Assembly: GCA_037043455.1 (NCBI GenBank)
Contig: JAWPHD010007106.1
Location: 62,001-126,000 of the forward strand
DNA: 64,000 bases
Direction: 5' to 3'
Source of the DNA: Cyrtodaria siliqua
Lineage: Eukaryota; Mollusca; Bivalvia; Adapedonta; Hiatellidae
Below the pieces are notes generated by a model. That model was given only the letters and a program-made list of their open reading frames with translations, was not told where the DNA came from and did not search any database. This document shows positions 1 to 10,301 of the stretch, one piece after another; position 1 is the first letter of the stretch; the number at the start of each line of letters is the position of its first letter. The translations under genes and the position numbers were made by a program.

Positions 1-770
1 ACTCTGTAATGAAGCATTAAAAGAGCACACGGAAATCTTGATGTGTTTATTTTACCCTGTTATGAAGCATTAAAGGACCACATGGCAATCTTGGTGTGTT
101 TATTTTACTCTGTAATGAAGCATTAAAGGACAAAATGGCAATCTTGATGTGTTTATTTTACCCTGTTATGAAGCATTAAAGGACCACATGGCAATCTTGG
201 TGTGTTTATTTTACTCTGTAATGAAGCATTTAAGGAGCACACGGCAATCTTGATGTGTTTATTTTACCCTGTTATGAAGCATTAAAGGACCACATGGCAA
301 TCTTGGTGTGTTTTTTTTAATGAAGCATTAAAGTAGCACACGGCAATCTTGATGTGTTTATTTTACCCTGCAATGAAACATAAAAGCAGCACACGGCAAT
401 CTAGATGTTCCTAGTGTGTTTATTTTACCCTGGCAATCTAGGTGTGTTTATTTTACTTTGTAATGAAGCATTAAAGGAGCACACGGCAATCTTGATGTGT
501 TTATTTTTAACGGAGCGTTAAAGGAGCACACGGCAATCTTGATGTGTTTATTTTACCCTGTAATGAATCATTAAAGGACCACATGGCAATCTTTGTGTGT
601 TTATTTTACTCGGTAATGAAGAATTAAAGTAGCACACGGCAATCTTGATGTTCCTAGTGTGTTTATTTTACCCTGTAATGAAGCTATTAAAGGAGCACAC
701 GGCAATCTTGTTTTTTATTTTACCCTGTAATGAAGCATTAAAGGAGCACACGGCAATCTTGATGTGTTTA
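1..770. repeat. Minisatellite, 53-bp unit, about 14.5 copies
   Basis: A 53-bp unit repeats from the window edge to about 770, so the array continues to the left. The unit joins an 'attaaaggagcacacggcaa' block (20 bp) to a 'tgtgtttattttaccctg' block. Copies differ by scattered substitutions and a few short deletions (for example near 320 and 500). The first block closely resembles the terminal inverted repeat of the T2/Kolobok-like MITEs annotated at 1010, 9736, 16519, 19745 and 23645. The open frames at 645-923 and 884-1069 lie in or beside the array and are not credible genes. Confidence 0.93.
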
Positions 771-1009
771 ATACTCGAGCCTACTATAAAAAAGTGTTGT
801 CTTTCTGTTTCCCTACCTACAAAGGGCCCTACTAAAAATGGCTATACCCAAACTTTTTATAACAATGTTTTAACATTATTTTTTTGTTGCTATCTTCAGT
901 ATATTTTTTGTTTAATTTCTTAAGGTGTTTATTGTCCTTGGCAAAAAAAATCACCTACCTACCTACCCATTTACGAAATCCTGAGTCGGGAAACAGAAAA
1001 CTTTTTTGT

Positions 1010-1319
1010 AAGGATGGCCTCGCGATATCCCGTTTTTCCCTACATAACCTGCGTATGCGCAATCATTAATAATTATAATTAGAATAGTCAAAGGCAAATA
1101 ATTGTTTTTACATTTGTTACTAAGTATTGATTATTGCCCCACTTATTTAAAAACAAAACAAAAAAATAAATAAATAAAACTTGGTAAAATAACGGAAACA
1201 AATCTCAAATTTGTATTTAATTATATGAAAGAGGTTTAAAGTGAAAATGTTACAGGATTAATCGATGTGCTAATTTTAATGCATGATATAAATCTCAAGA
1301 GTGCCACGTGTCCCTTTAA
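1010..1319 (+). mobile_element. T2/Kolobok-like MITE remnant, copy A
   Basis: The interval aligns by eye with the reverse complement of the intact copy at 23645-23965: a 'tacataacctgc' block, then 'attaataattataa', then an AT-rich body. It ends in 'gtgccacgtgtccctTTAA' (TTAA at 1316-1319), the inverse of the family terminus TTAAAGGGACACACGG. It also aligns with 9736-10090 through 'aatctcaa', 'ttatatg' and 'aagagtgccacgtgtccc'. The left terminus is not clear and may lie in the minisatellite upstream. No coding capacity. Confidence 0.65.
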
Positions 1320-1399
1320 CGTTTATTTCCAGGCACTGTGTACATGTTATCTTAAATATATTGCATGCTACTGACTTTGATTCCATTATATGAAATCAA

Positions 1400-2150
1400 A
1401 CGTATAATGTACATACAGGCCCGTAGCCTCAGTACAATTTTGAAAAAGTACCAAACATTGAATAAACAGTTTAATGTTATAGCTAATCAATAAATTAAAT
1501 ACCCTTGAATATACTTGTCTAATAAAGAACTGAAAGTCTTGCCTGTGGAATGCACTTAAAAAATCAGGAAATCTCATTTAGTCAACATTTTTTTCCTGGG
1601 GGCATGTCCTTAGACCCCGAGGAAGGGATTTGCATCGATTTAATTTCAGGGCTGGCTACTGGCCTAAATGGCAAGCATTGTGTATGTGTTGATAACTATA
1701 GACACATTTCTTTAAAAGGAAAATAAACCAGCAATGATGGAATGTTGATTTAGACCAACGAGTTTGGATGTCAATTACAAATTAATTATGCGGTATATTG
1801 GTGATGTGGTGGTGGTGGAGGTCATCATACATTATTAGTGTGCAGGAGCGTAGCTGGGCGCTATTAAGTTTAGGCCCAATCAATTGAGCATCATAGCCGC
1901 AAAGTTGCTAGTTGGCTATGGCAGCCTGCTCGCCCCCTCGCCCATTATGTTTTAAAATTAAATGTAAGATGGTGCCTTCTTACGAGTTTGGGGAGACTTT
2001 TTTAAAATAACCAAAATTATTTTTTTTGGATGGATTTCAAGATTGTATTGGCGAAACGGTATAATTCTGAACGTTATTACAAAAGGTCTACATTTCGATT
2101 TTACAACAACACCCTATCACCCAATTTACCACCTTCATTTTTTTTAAATT
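1400..2150. other. Unannotated AT-rich stretch with hAT-type motifs
   Basis: No gene is visible. 'caggcccgtagcctcag' near 1417 resembles the 5' terminus style of invertebrate hAT transposons, and 'cagacccgtagctacg' near 44702 is similar. 'tgggggcatgtccttagacc' near 1598 resembles a widespread dispersed repeat also seen in inverse orientation near 61175. No matching right terminus was found, so no element is called. Confidence 0.35.
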
Positions 2151-2154
2151 ATAT

Positions 2155-2835
2155 ATACGAGGGATGTTCAAATAATACGTGGACATTTTTAATAGTTATT
2201 ACACTTTTATAAATCAAGTAAATTAAATTATATAGCAATGAAGGTTTGCGCTTTCACTTTCATATCAGTGTATATTATACAACTATTTAAAAAATATTTC
2301 AAGAAACACGAGTTTTACAACCCCACTGTAGCCGCCACGGAGCACGTCATTTGTGTGCTATGGCGTCGCCGTGAAAACCAATAACAACATCACATTATAA
2401 ATGATGAAAAATGCTAGAAATAACAGACGTAATTGTTATTTAATTAGATTATTGTATTATTCATCGTTTGCGCTAAATAAATATAGTACAGCATTGTTGA
2501 ATAATCATGTTTTGTAAGTATATCACAGCTTCGGAAAGAGATCATATGAAATTGATCGAGATTAGTACAAATATTCAAAATATTTAGAAAACAAATAACA
2601 TAGTCATTCCAAACATGTTTATTGAACATATATCAGTATTCCTTATTTATTAGCATATATAATTTGAAGAAAATATGTAAGAGTTTACAATTTTATGTTT
2701 TTCTATTTCTTTTTTGTATAAAACTTTTTGTTTTATTAAAATTTCCTATTCTTTAATATTTTATTAACATTTTAGTGCTCCGTGATTTTTTCTGACGTCG
2801 CCAATTTCTAATTAAACGCGAGGAAGTGTCTGTCT
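2155..2835 (+). mobile_element. Mariner-like non-autonomous element, left end and body
   Basis: After a TA dinucleotide the sequence 'cgagggatgttcaaataa' (2160 onward) followed by 'tacgtggac' has the form of a mariner/Tc1 terminal repeat. The inverse of the same terminus lies at 19160-19194. The segment 2397-2830, ending 'agtgctccgtgattttt' and 'ctgacgtcg', is repeated at 18246-18425 at clearly recognisable identity. The two loci therefore look like two differently truncated copies of one element: this one keeps the left end, the other keeps the right end. No transposase frame remains. Confidence 0.55.
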
Positions 2836-2841
2836 ATGAGG

Positions 2842-2879
2842 TACGGAAACGTATACTGACCCCCCTTATTTGTTTCATA
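2842..2879 (+). repeat. Arm 1 of a 38-bp inverted repeat pair (mate 5991-6028)
   Basis: Contains 'cggaaacgtatactgacc'. Its reverse complement occurs at 5991-6028 with 35 of 38 positions equal. The arms enclose 3.1 kb. Homology with the mariner-like copy at 18.4 kb stops close to this point, which fits an insertion boundary here. Confidence 0.7.
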
Positions 2880-3590
2880 AGTGATCGCTCTAACGTGTGT
2901 TATATATCGAAATGATACATTTTTACTAATATAGGTGATTATATATATTTTTAATGTATATCACGCAAATAATTTCCAGAAATTTATTTAATTATCATAT
3001 TTAAATATATAGATATATTCTGTTGGATACTAAATCAATGAACAGTATATTTAATCTATACATTTCTTCATACTTATAAATTGTTTTATTGATATAACAA
3101 GTGTTAAATGAAAAGATATATTCATAATATAAACTGAACATTTTGAAAACAACATTTTCCTTATTGAAAACTCAAATAACTAACAATTAATGAATTATCT
3201 TTACATGGAAAATATATATAAGTATAGTTAGTTCAACACACTATATTGACAGGAAATACAACACGCTTACATATTACGGTGCGAGGTTAAATCATCACTG
3301 CTTTACGCACGCACGCACGCACGCGCGAGATATTAAATCAGTTATTGTCACGGGTTCAGCACCAGACAGTAGGCTTGTTGCGAGTCCGTCATTTTTAATT
3401 TGCATAATATGCATTGTAGTCGAAGTAGGTCACAGTAGGTCGAGCTGGATTATTGAAAAATGTCTAAGTGATAAAAGTCTTTTTTACAGAGTCTGATAAC
3501 AAAAACGAGGATTTTTCCTTCCTCTTTCCAACGAATTCCGTTGGGCATACTTTTGCCGCTGTAGTAAAACTTTCTGCCAAGAAAATAATT
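2880..3590. other. AT-rich stretch, no gene seen; short (CGCA)n at 3305-3325
   Basis: Low-complexity AT-rich DNA with stops in all frames. The only distinct feature is a short (CGCA)n run followed by 'cgcgcgag' near 3305-3328. Confidence 0.5.
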
Positions 3591-3593
3591 CTT

Positions 3594-3845
3594 TTTTTGT
3601 TTGTTTGCTTGAATGGTGTTTTACGTAATTTTAGTACAGGTTAGGCCATATATGACAGTCGGACTTTTTTGTAGAGGCAGACCACCCCATATGTCGTGGG
3701 TAAAACCCGTACTGTATAACTCCCGCTATCCGTAAGAATCGACACTTTCTCACTTCAAAAATCGAGCTCCAAGTGGGATTCGAACCCTCAGCGGTGAGAG
3801 TCGAGAACGTTTTAGACGCAATGTATTTATCATACCGGTTATGGA
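3594..3845 (-). mobile_element. SINE-1 (tRNA-derived), minus-strand copy
   Basis: Read on the minus strand, the head contains a Pol III B-box-like 'gggttcgaatcccac' (3776-3790). It is followed by 'ggagctcgat', 'gtgtcgattcttacggat', 'gcgggagttatacagtac' and 'ggtctgcctctac', then the tail 'tatatggcctaac', 'gtaaaacaccattcaagc'. The same order of blocks occurs at 12628, 39240, 44030 and 61597. A SINE has no coding capacity and depends on a partner LINE. Confidence 0.85.
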
Positions 3846-3849
3846 GACG

Positions 3850-4138
3850 AAATCCTCTTTAAGTTTCACCTGAATCATGTGATCTTGATCTCTTTGTTAC
3901 TGACCTGGGTTTGTCATACGACATATTATGCATTGAAAATGTAGAAGCCCTATTCGGCTAAAATTAATGGGTTCATGACATCTTATTATGGTTAGGGACG
4001 TAGGCAGAGCCTTGACAATTTGGAAGCCCAATTCTGCTAAATTTAGTGACGAAGCAGAGCCTTTGTGGCGTTTACTCTAGAAATGATCTCTCCGTTATTT
4101 TTGGTGCAGTTTCATAGTACATGTAGTTGACCACGGTC
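3850..4138. other. Short spacer, nothing recognised
   Basis: Contains two related phrases, 'aagccctattcggctaaaat' and 'aagcccaattctgctaaa', about 75 bp apart. No gene or element boundary is visible. Confidence 0.35.
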
Positions 4139-4144
4139 AGGGCC

Positions 4145-4550
4145 TGGAAGCCCCGTGTGGTTCTCGGGGGGCCCGTTCGGTTACGGGGCAAATAATACGG
4201 CCACTGCAGATCCCGTTGGAGGGGAAGGCAGAGGGGTAGAATCCCCCCGAATTCATGTTCATTTTGTCATGCTCATTAAAGGTCTTCATCATTAACCCTG
4301 CATTGTTTCAGGTGCCATCTCGCTCATATCACTAGAGCAGTGGCAGAAAAACAATAACGTGGCTCTAGCGTAAATGGAGTGTCTACAATAGAACTTGCAG
4401 CAACTCTGCAGTTCAGGGTGAGAAGGTTCTAGGCCCGTTCTCCATATTTTATCTCGATGTACATGTAGAATGAGCCTGGCATGTTCATTCCTGTTAGGCG
4501 CCATATAACCTGTCATGTGATGGTGCGCCTTAAAACTCCAGTTTAAATTC
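4145..4550 (+). mobile_element. SINE-3-like repeat, copy 1
   Basis: An interspersed repeat of about 400 bp. Block order: a GC-rich head with 'ggccactgcagatccc', then 'cattaaaggtcttcatcat', 'tgcattgtttcaggtgccat', 'ctagagcagtggcagaaa', 'cgtaaatggagtg', 'tttatctcgatgtacatg', 'ggcgccatataacctgtc', and a tail 'tggtgcgccttaaaactcc'. The same order recurs at 38135, 50240 (minus), 52010 and, in part, 37760. The tail resembles those of SINE-1 and SINE-2. I see no clear tRNA A/B boxes in the head, so 'SINE-like' is the safest name. Confidence 0.8.
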
Positions 4551-4714
4551 AGGGCCTTGAATGCCGCAATATTATCGATTACGTGTTAGTTATTGATTAC
4601 TTGCACACACTTGTTATTATCATTATTAAAATACTGTGAAAATAATGCCTTCTGGATACGTCCCTGATGGTGAACACGTGTGCTCATCACATAAGATTGT
4701 AAACTGGACTATTA

Positions 4715-5735
4715 ACTCCCAAACTGGGCCTGAATGTCGAACCCCGAACTGGACCCGAAAGTTGAATAATGAACTGAAATTGGTTTGAATGTCGAGCCCC
4801 GAACTGGGTCTGAATGTTGAATATCGAAAAGTGTTTGAATATTGAAGTCCGAACTGACATTCGGACCAATTTCGAAGTAAAATCTTCAAATGCTGTTCGG
4901 TATTCAACATTCGGACCCAGTTCGGTGTTCAACATTCAAACCCAGGTTCGGTGTTCAACATTCAAACCCAGTATGGTTATCAACAATTAAAACCGGTTCG
5001 GTTTTCAACATTCGGACCTAGTTCGGGGTTCAACATTCAAACCCAGTTCGGTATTCAAAATGTGGGTCCAGTTCAAACTGGGTTCGAGTTTTGAATACCG
5101 CACTGGGTTTGAATGTTGAACCCCGAACTGAATCCAAATGTTGAACGCCGAAATGGTTTTGAATGTTTAATACTGAACTGAATGTTTAATACCGAACTGG
5201 GTTTGAAAGTAAAACACCGGACTGGGTACGAATGTTGAACCCCGAAATGAGCCCGAATGTTGAATCCCGAACTGGGCTCGAATGTTGAACCCCGAACTGC
5301 GTTCGAATTTTGAACCCCGAACTGGGTCTGAATGGTGAACTCCGAACTGGGTCTGAATGTTTAATACAGAACTGGGTTTAAATGTAGAGCCCTAACTGGG
5401 TCTGAATGTTGAATACCGAACGGAGTTTCAATGTTGAACCCCGGACTGGGTCCAAATGTTAAATACCGAACTGGGTCCGAATGTTGAACTCCAAAATGGG
5501 TTCGAATGTTGAATACCGAGCTGGGTATGAATGATGGACCCCAAACCGGGTCCAAATGTTGAATATCGAACTGGATCCAAATGTTGAATACATGATGTTG
5601 AACCCCAAATTGGGCCCGAATGTCGAACTGATTTTGAATTGTTGAAAACCGAACTGGGTTTGAATTATGAACCCCAAACTGGCTCAGAATGTTAATCTGA
5701 GCCAGTTTCGGGGTTCATAATTCAACCCCGATCGG
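4715..5735. repeat. 25-bp satellite array with orientation switches
   Basis: The unit is 25 bp, of the form 'gaactgggtctgaatgttga' plus 'atacc'. Orientation flips: one sense at 4720-4855, the opposite at about 4860-5075, back to the first at about 5080-5695, then a short inverse block at 5700-5735. The open frames on the minus strand (4626-5677) come from a low-stop repeat and are not genes. The same family occurs at 35555-36245 and, degenerate, at 60395-60590. Confidence 0.9.
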
Positions 5736-5990
5736 TTATCAACCAACTTCAAAATCAGTTAGAATTAGGGACCAACTTGGAATACACATTCGGCAAGTAT
5801 ATAAAATGTTAATAAGTGTTACTTTATTTAAACAATAATTTAACCACGCAATTGCTTTACTTTTTAAATATTTCATATATATATGGTAAAATATATTGTA
5901 ACTTAGTTATAAAATAAATAAATATCTCTAATATTGTTTATACTTATCTTTCGACCTGTAATATATAAAGCAATCAACAAATCAAATAGT

Positions 5991-6028
5991 TATGAAACAA
6001 ACAATGGGGGTCAGTATACGTTTCCGTA
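5991..6028 (-). repeat. Arm 2 of a 38-bp inverted repeat pair (mate 2842-2879)
   Basis: Contains 'ggtcagtatacgtttccg', the inverse of 2842-2879 with three mismatches. It directly borders the AT-rich array that starts near 6040. Confidence 0.7.
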
Positions 6029-6039
6029 ATGAGGCGCCA

Positions 6040-6440
6040 TACGTGACTATATGTTGTAAGATAAATATATACGTTGTGTGTAAATATATATACTGAATAC
6101 AAAAGTATATATGATACAGACAAATATATACGTTACTCCGAGATATATGTATATTGAATACAAAATATATATAATACAGACAAATATATATGTTACTCCG
6201 AAATATATATATTCTGTTCAAAAATATATATTCATACAAATATATATGTTACTCCTAGAAATATATATTCTGAAAAATATATATTCTGTTTTTAAATATA
6301 TATTGTAGACGCAAATATATACGTCAGTCTGAATATACGTTTTTCCTAATTTATATATTGTAGACGCAAACATTTATATGTTATACCGAAAAATATATTC
6401 GGTTTATAAAAAATATATTGTCTGTCTTAATATATTGAAG
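6040..6440. repeat. AT-rich irregular tandem array ('aaatatatacgttactcc')
   Basis: Irregular units of roughly 50-65 bp combine 'acaaatatatacgttactcc' with 'gaaatatatattctg' and 'atacaaaaatatatat'. The same 'gcaaatatatacgtt' block also builds the inverted termini of the element at 6520-8692, so the array may be an amplified part of that terminus. Confidence 0.75.
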
Positions 6441-6810
6441 ATAAAAATAGTTGAGATGGAAATAAATAGTTTCTCTAAAATAAATATATTGCAGACACAA
6501 ATATATCAATGAAAGATCGATAAATAAATGGTGCGAACTTCTGGGTGACCGAAACTAAATACATATTTGTTTTCCAAATATATATGCCTCATGCAAATAT
6601 ATACGTTTGCATAGACTGTGCTGCAAATATATACGTTGGCGTAGACTGCTACACTGTCCCGTTTTTCAAACTCGAGACAAGCCAAATTTAAAGAGCGTAT
6701 TTCCCAGCGTCCGAGAAGTGTTCCGCATGTTGGAGTTTCTTTACCACGAAAACATAACAAATACGCAAAAAATGGAAAACCAAACATCTAACGTATGAAG
6801 AACTATTGAT

Positions 6811-6990
6811 CTTCTCTTCTTCTTCTTCTTCTTCTTCTTCTTCTTCTTCTTCTTCTTCTTCTCTTCTTCTTCTTCTTCTTCTTCTTCTTCTTCTTCTTCT
6901 TCTTCTTCTTCTTCTTCTTCTTCTTCTTCTTCTTCTTCTTCTTCTTCTTCTTCTTCTTCTTCTTCTTCTTCTTCTTCTTCTTCTTCTTCT
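6811..6990 (+). repeat. (TTC)n / (GAA)n microsatellite, 180 bp
   Basis: Nearly pure TTC repeats with one phase break near 6861. It is a polypurine-polypyrimidine tract of the kind that can form triplex DNA. Poly-Glu, poly-Arg, poly-Leu and poly-Ser frames across it are artefacts. Confidence 0.98.
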
Positions 6991-7074
6991 AATGTGCCGG
7001 GTTCCTCCGGAACATACTCGCACATGTGGTGAACTAAGTACAAGTGGTGCACGGTCCAAGTGCAGTTAAAAACA

Positions 7075-7390
7075 GGTTAAGAAATCTCTGATTGGGGTCT
7101 ACGCAATCCCCGAAGTCGAGCAGAATGGCATCTGTCTGTTGTTCGTCATTTAGACCGGATGCTAAGTCCTTGAGCATGATTATGAGATGGCTCTAACAGG
7201 ATCTCTTCTTTCTAAAACCATGCTGTCTTTCAGATAGAATATTATTTCTTTCTTTTGTTAAGCAACCCGCAATTTCAGGCCTTGGTTCAGACCTCGTTAG
7301 TGTAATAGCGAGTATCTCGAGTATGCTGATATTGAAATACGCGACTGCGATAATGATCATACTTTGTCTAAAAGTAGTTTTGTAATACAA
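7075..7390 (-). pseudogene. LINE (non-LTR) reverse transcriptase remnant
   Basis: Minus-strand translation gives '...ILSERQHGFRKKRSC', a stop, then '...LASGLNDEQQTDAILLDF...'. These two motifs sit at the same spacing in the fingers/palm of CR1/Jockey-type LINE reverse transcriptases, where the usual text is close to 'QHGFRKxRSC...DAIxLDFSKAFD'. The segment before the first motif (about 40 residues) fits weakly. The stop after RSC and the lost 'SKAFD' show it is dead. There is no APE endonuclease and no YxDD motif. It lies inside the inverted-terminus element. The family call is by eye; CR1 versus Jockey versus a related clade is undecided. Confidence 0.7.
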
Positions 7391-7530
7391 GAAACTGTCG
7401 TGACATATCTGATTCGTCGATGCACCATCTTCTTACCAACGTATTGATCACGTAAACCGTATCCCCCACCCTCCGTTCCACCACCCTCAATAATGTTTAT
7501 ATTATCCAAATGCATCAGGCGCGTGGCCTC

Positions 7531-7845
7531 GGCTGGCGTGGCGCAGTTGGTAGCGCGGCGGATTTGTAACCGGATGTCTCGGGTTCAATCCTCCGTGGTA
7601 CCACTGAGATTCGTCGGTGTGTTCTTGGGCAAAACACTTTCCCTTAGCCTCGTCCGTCGGATGGAGACCTAAACCGGGCGGTCCTGTGTATCGGTTTATC
7701 CCCCGAGCACGTTGAAGAACCATAGGAATATATTCGATACTAAGAGTAGGACACGGTTCCCGGATTCCTGTGTATCCTTCCCCTCTCTCTGGGGCGGCTC
7801 TAAATAACCTATACTGTGTTGATAAGCCGTTAAACAACGTTCGAT
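7531..7845 (+). mobile_element. SINE-2 (tRNA-derived), full-length copy
   Basis: The head (7531-7603) is tRNA-like: A box in 'tggcgcagttggtagcg', anticodon-loop-like 'atttgtaac' (TGT, so possibly tRNA-Thr-derived), B box 'gggttcaatcc'. The body contains 'cgtcggtgtgttcttgggca', 'cctcgtccgtcggatgg' and 'gaaccataggaatatattcg'. The tail is 'ggggcggctctaaataacct' followed by 'gttgataagccgttaaacaa'. Other copies: 41805-42117 (minus), 53531-53815, 57446-57655 (3'-truncated) and 62351-62660 (minus). Apparent reading frames across it are not genes. Confidence 0.9.
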
Positions 7846-8768
7846 TCGTCAGAGGGAGAGATATAATGATTCATGTTTCCGACTGAACTGTTTAGCAGTG
7901 CATTGAATCGTTTCAAGTTCGATTAGATGGTTTGAAAAAACACTCCGTATTATTTTACAAAGCATCGGCTTGTTTTAAGTTTGATTAAATGGTTTCAAAA
8001 GAAGTAGTGAATCAAATAAAGTTACATTGAATTAAATATAATACCGATGAATTAATTCATCTTTGACTGGATGATTTATTAAAAACATACTTTTGGCTCA
8101 TAGGTAATCGCCACCTATGAAAAACGGGACAGTGTAGCAGTCTACGCCAACGTATATATTTGCATTCTCGCCCTCTCGTGTTTGGCGCTTGTAATTATGG
8201 GGGAAAAAATAGTCCGGTCAGGTGATTTGCATAATATAGCTAGGGACCAAAATCCAGGTTTTAGTACCCAATCTAGACACGCCGGACAAAAGCAGCAAAC
8301 TTTCCTCAAATGTGTGTTTTATATTTCTATGTACTTTTAAAAGGGTCTCCAAAGGTTCGTGAATCCCTAAATATATTAGGATTATATGCACACCGAATAA
8401 CCACACCGCGGATGAAGTCCTGAAAAATCAGGAGGGCACCTGCCGAATTTCAGTGATGAATTTGAAAAAATCGAAATGACGTCAGTATGATATATTTGCA
8501 GCACAGTCTGTGCCAACGTTTTTATTTGCAGAAGTCATATATATTTGGCAATCGTACAAACTCGCTCATTTCCGTAGATCATCGGAAATAATTATTTTTG
8601 AAAAAAAAAGATTGAGGCAGTTGGGATCGATATATTTGGAAAACAAATATTTATTTAGTTTCGGTCACCCAGAAGTTCGCACCATTATTTATTTTATTAT
8701 TGTGAAATAACACGCAAATAGAGAAAATAAAATGTACTAATGTTTTACGTTACAAAAGAGTTGTATAA

Positions 8769-9735
8769 AAGGCAGTTATATGTGGTGTCTGATTTTACAT
8801 TAAAGGCGCACACGGCAACCTTGATTTCTCTACATAGCCTGCAGTTATATGTGATGTCTGATTTTACATTAAAGGGACACACGGCAACCTTGATTTCTCT
8901 ACATAACCTGCAGTTACATATGTTGTCTGATCTTACATTAAAGGCACACACGGCAACCTTGATTTCTCTACATAACCTGCAGTTACATGTGATGTCTGAT
9001 CTTACATTAAAGGCACACACGGCAACCTTGATTTCTCTACATAACCTGCAGTTACATGTGTTGTCTGATCTTACATTAAAGGTACACACTGTAACCTTGA
9101 TTTCTCTACATAACCTGCAGTTATATGTGATGTCTGATCTTACATTAAAGGCACACACGGCAACCTTGATTTCTCTACATAACCTTCAGTTACATGTGAT
9201 GTCTGATTTTACATTAAAGGCACACACGGCAACTTTGATTTCTCTACATAGCCTGCAGTTGCATGTGATGTCTTATCTTACATTAAAGGGACACACGGCA
9301 ACCTTGGTTTCTCTACATAACCTGCAGTTATATGTGGTGTCTGATCTTACATTAAAGGCACACACGGCAACCTTGATTTCTCTACATAACCTGCAGTTAC
9401 ATGTGAAGTCTGACCTTACATTAAAGGCACACACGGTAACCTTGATTTATCTACATAACCTGCAGTTACATGTGATGTCTGATCTTACATTAAAGGCACA
9501 CACGGCAACCTTGATTTCTCTACATAACCTGCAGTTATATGTGATGTCTGATTTTACATTAAAGGCACACACGGCAACCTTGATTTCTCTACGTAACCTG
9601 CAGTTATATGTGATGTCTGATCTTACATTAAAGGCACACACGGCAACCTTGATTTCTCTACAAAACTTGCAGTTATATGTGATGTCTGATCTTACATTAA
9701 AGGGACACACGGCAACCTTGATTTTCTCTAAAAAA
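8769..9735 (+). repeat. Minisatellite, 69-bp unit, 14 copies
   Basis: The 69-bp unit contains 'attaaaggcacacacggcaa', then 'ccttgatttctctacat', 'aacctgcagttatatgtgat' and 'gtctgatctta'. Because 69 is a multiple of three and the unit has no stop in one frame, a 335-codon frame (8740-9747) runs through the array as a 23-residue repeat; the minus strand is also open over long stretches. The unit matches the left end of the T2/Kolobok-like MITEs: the terminus, then 'ctacataacctgca'. The body of such a MITE follows directly. I treat the frame as non-coding. Confidence 0.95.
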
Positions 9736-10090
9736 GCTGCAATTTAATTATTAATAATGATTATAAGAATAGTATACAGCAATTTTTTTTTTCCATATTA
9801 GACTGTTGATTATATTTCACCAATAATATATTTAAATCTTTGATGTAATAAGAACAATGAAATGAATCTCAACAACATCTTATTATATGCAAGTAGGTTA
9901 AAAATCAAAATGATACGGAATAAATTTCTTTAATCTTTGAAAGAATAAGAAGAATAAAAGAATAAAAGAAATATCAAAACTATTTAATCATATGCAAGTA
10001 GATTAAAAGTCAAAATGATACTGAATAATTTGTTGGATAAGCTAACTCCAATGCTTGATAACCATTTCAAGAATGCCGTGTATCTCTTTC
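9736..10090 (+). mobile_element. T2/Kolobok-like MITE, copy B body and right end
   Basis: Starts where the 69-bp array stops and aligns with copy A: 'attaataatgattataagaa', 'aatctcaac', 'ttatatgcaagtaggtt', 'aatgataccaa'-like blocks, ending 'caagaatgccgtgtatctct'. An internal segment of about 100 bp ('ttatatgcaagtag...aatgatac.gaataa') is present twice (9890-9930 and 9990-10030). The right terminus is mutated (tatctcttt for tgtcccttt). No coding capacity. Confidence 0.65.
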
Positions 10091-10301
10091 AGCAGCTCGA
10101 AAACGGGCACTTTTTGTCCTCTACCATAGTTCATAAATCTGACAATTTGGCCATTGTTGGGTATATATTATAATAAGTCCATTTTCTTCTCTGGTATTAT
10201 ATAAAGAATATCCGGTCTGTCTTTCCATACAATCAAATATCAATAGGAACATCAATAGAAACATATTGTCTCAGTACTTTCCCGTTTATAAGAACGAATG
10301 G

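Larger units (their letters stand above)
6520..8692. mobile_element. Foldback-like element with nested inverted termini
   Basis: Three inverted pairs are nested in correct order: 6520-6583 with 8630-8692 (about 63 bp, high identity, includes 'gtgcgaacttctgggtgacc'); about 6590-6640 with 8494-8535; and 6623-6668 with 8118-8163 (46 bp, identical by eye, includes 'gtagactgctacactgtccc'). The interior holds a (TTC)n tract, a LINE remnant and a SINE-2, which look like later additions. No transposase is recognised. The nesting makes a chance arrangement very unlikely; the superfamily is unknown. Confidence 0.75.

Noticed and set aside
4626..5677. Minus-strand proteins with 'FNIRTQFG' repeats
   Set aside because: Translation of the 25-bp satellite; the frames overlap each other and change with array orientation.
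6688..7069. Poly-Glu, poly-Arg and poly-Leu proteins
   Set aside because: Translation of the (TTC)n tract.
7531..7603. Functional tRNA-Thr gene
   Set aside because: The tRNA-like head is followed by the SINE-2 body and tail found in four other copies, and the cloverleaf acceptor does not pair well.
8740..9747. 335-codon open frame as a 23-residue repeat protein
   Set aside because: It is produced by a 69-bp tandem array whose period is a multiple of three; the minus strand is open too, and the unit matches a transposon end.
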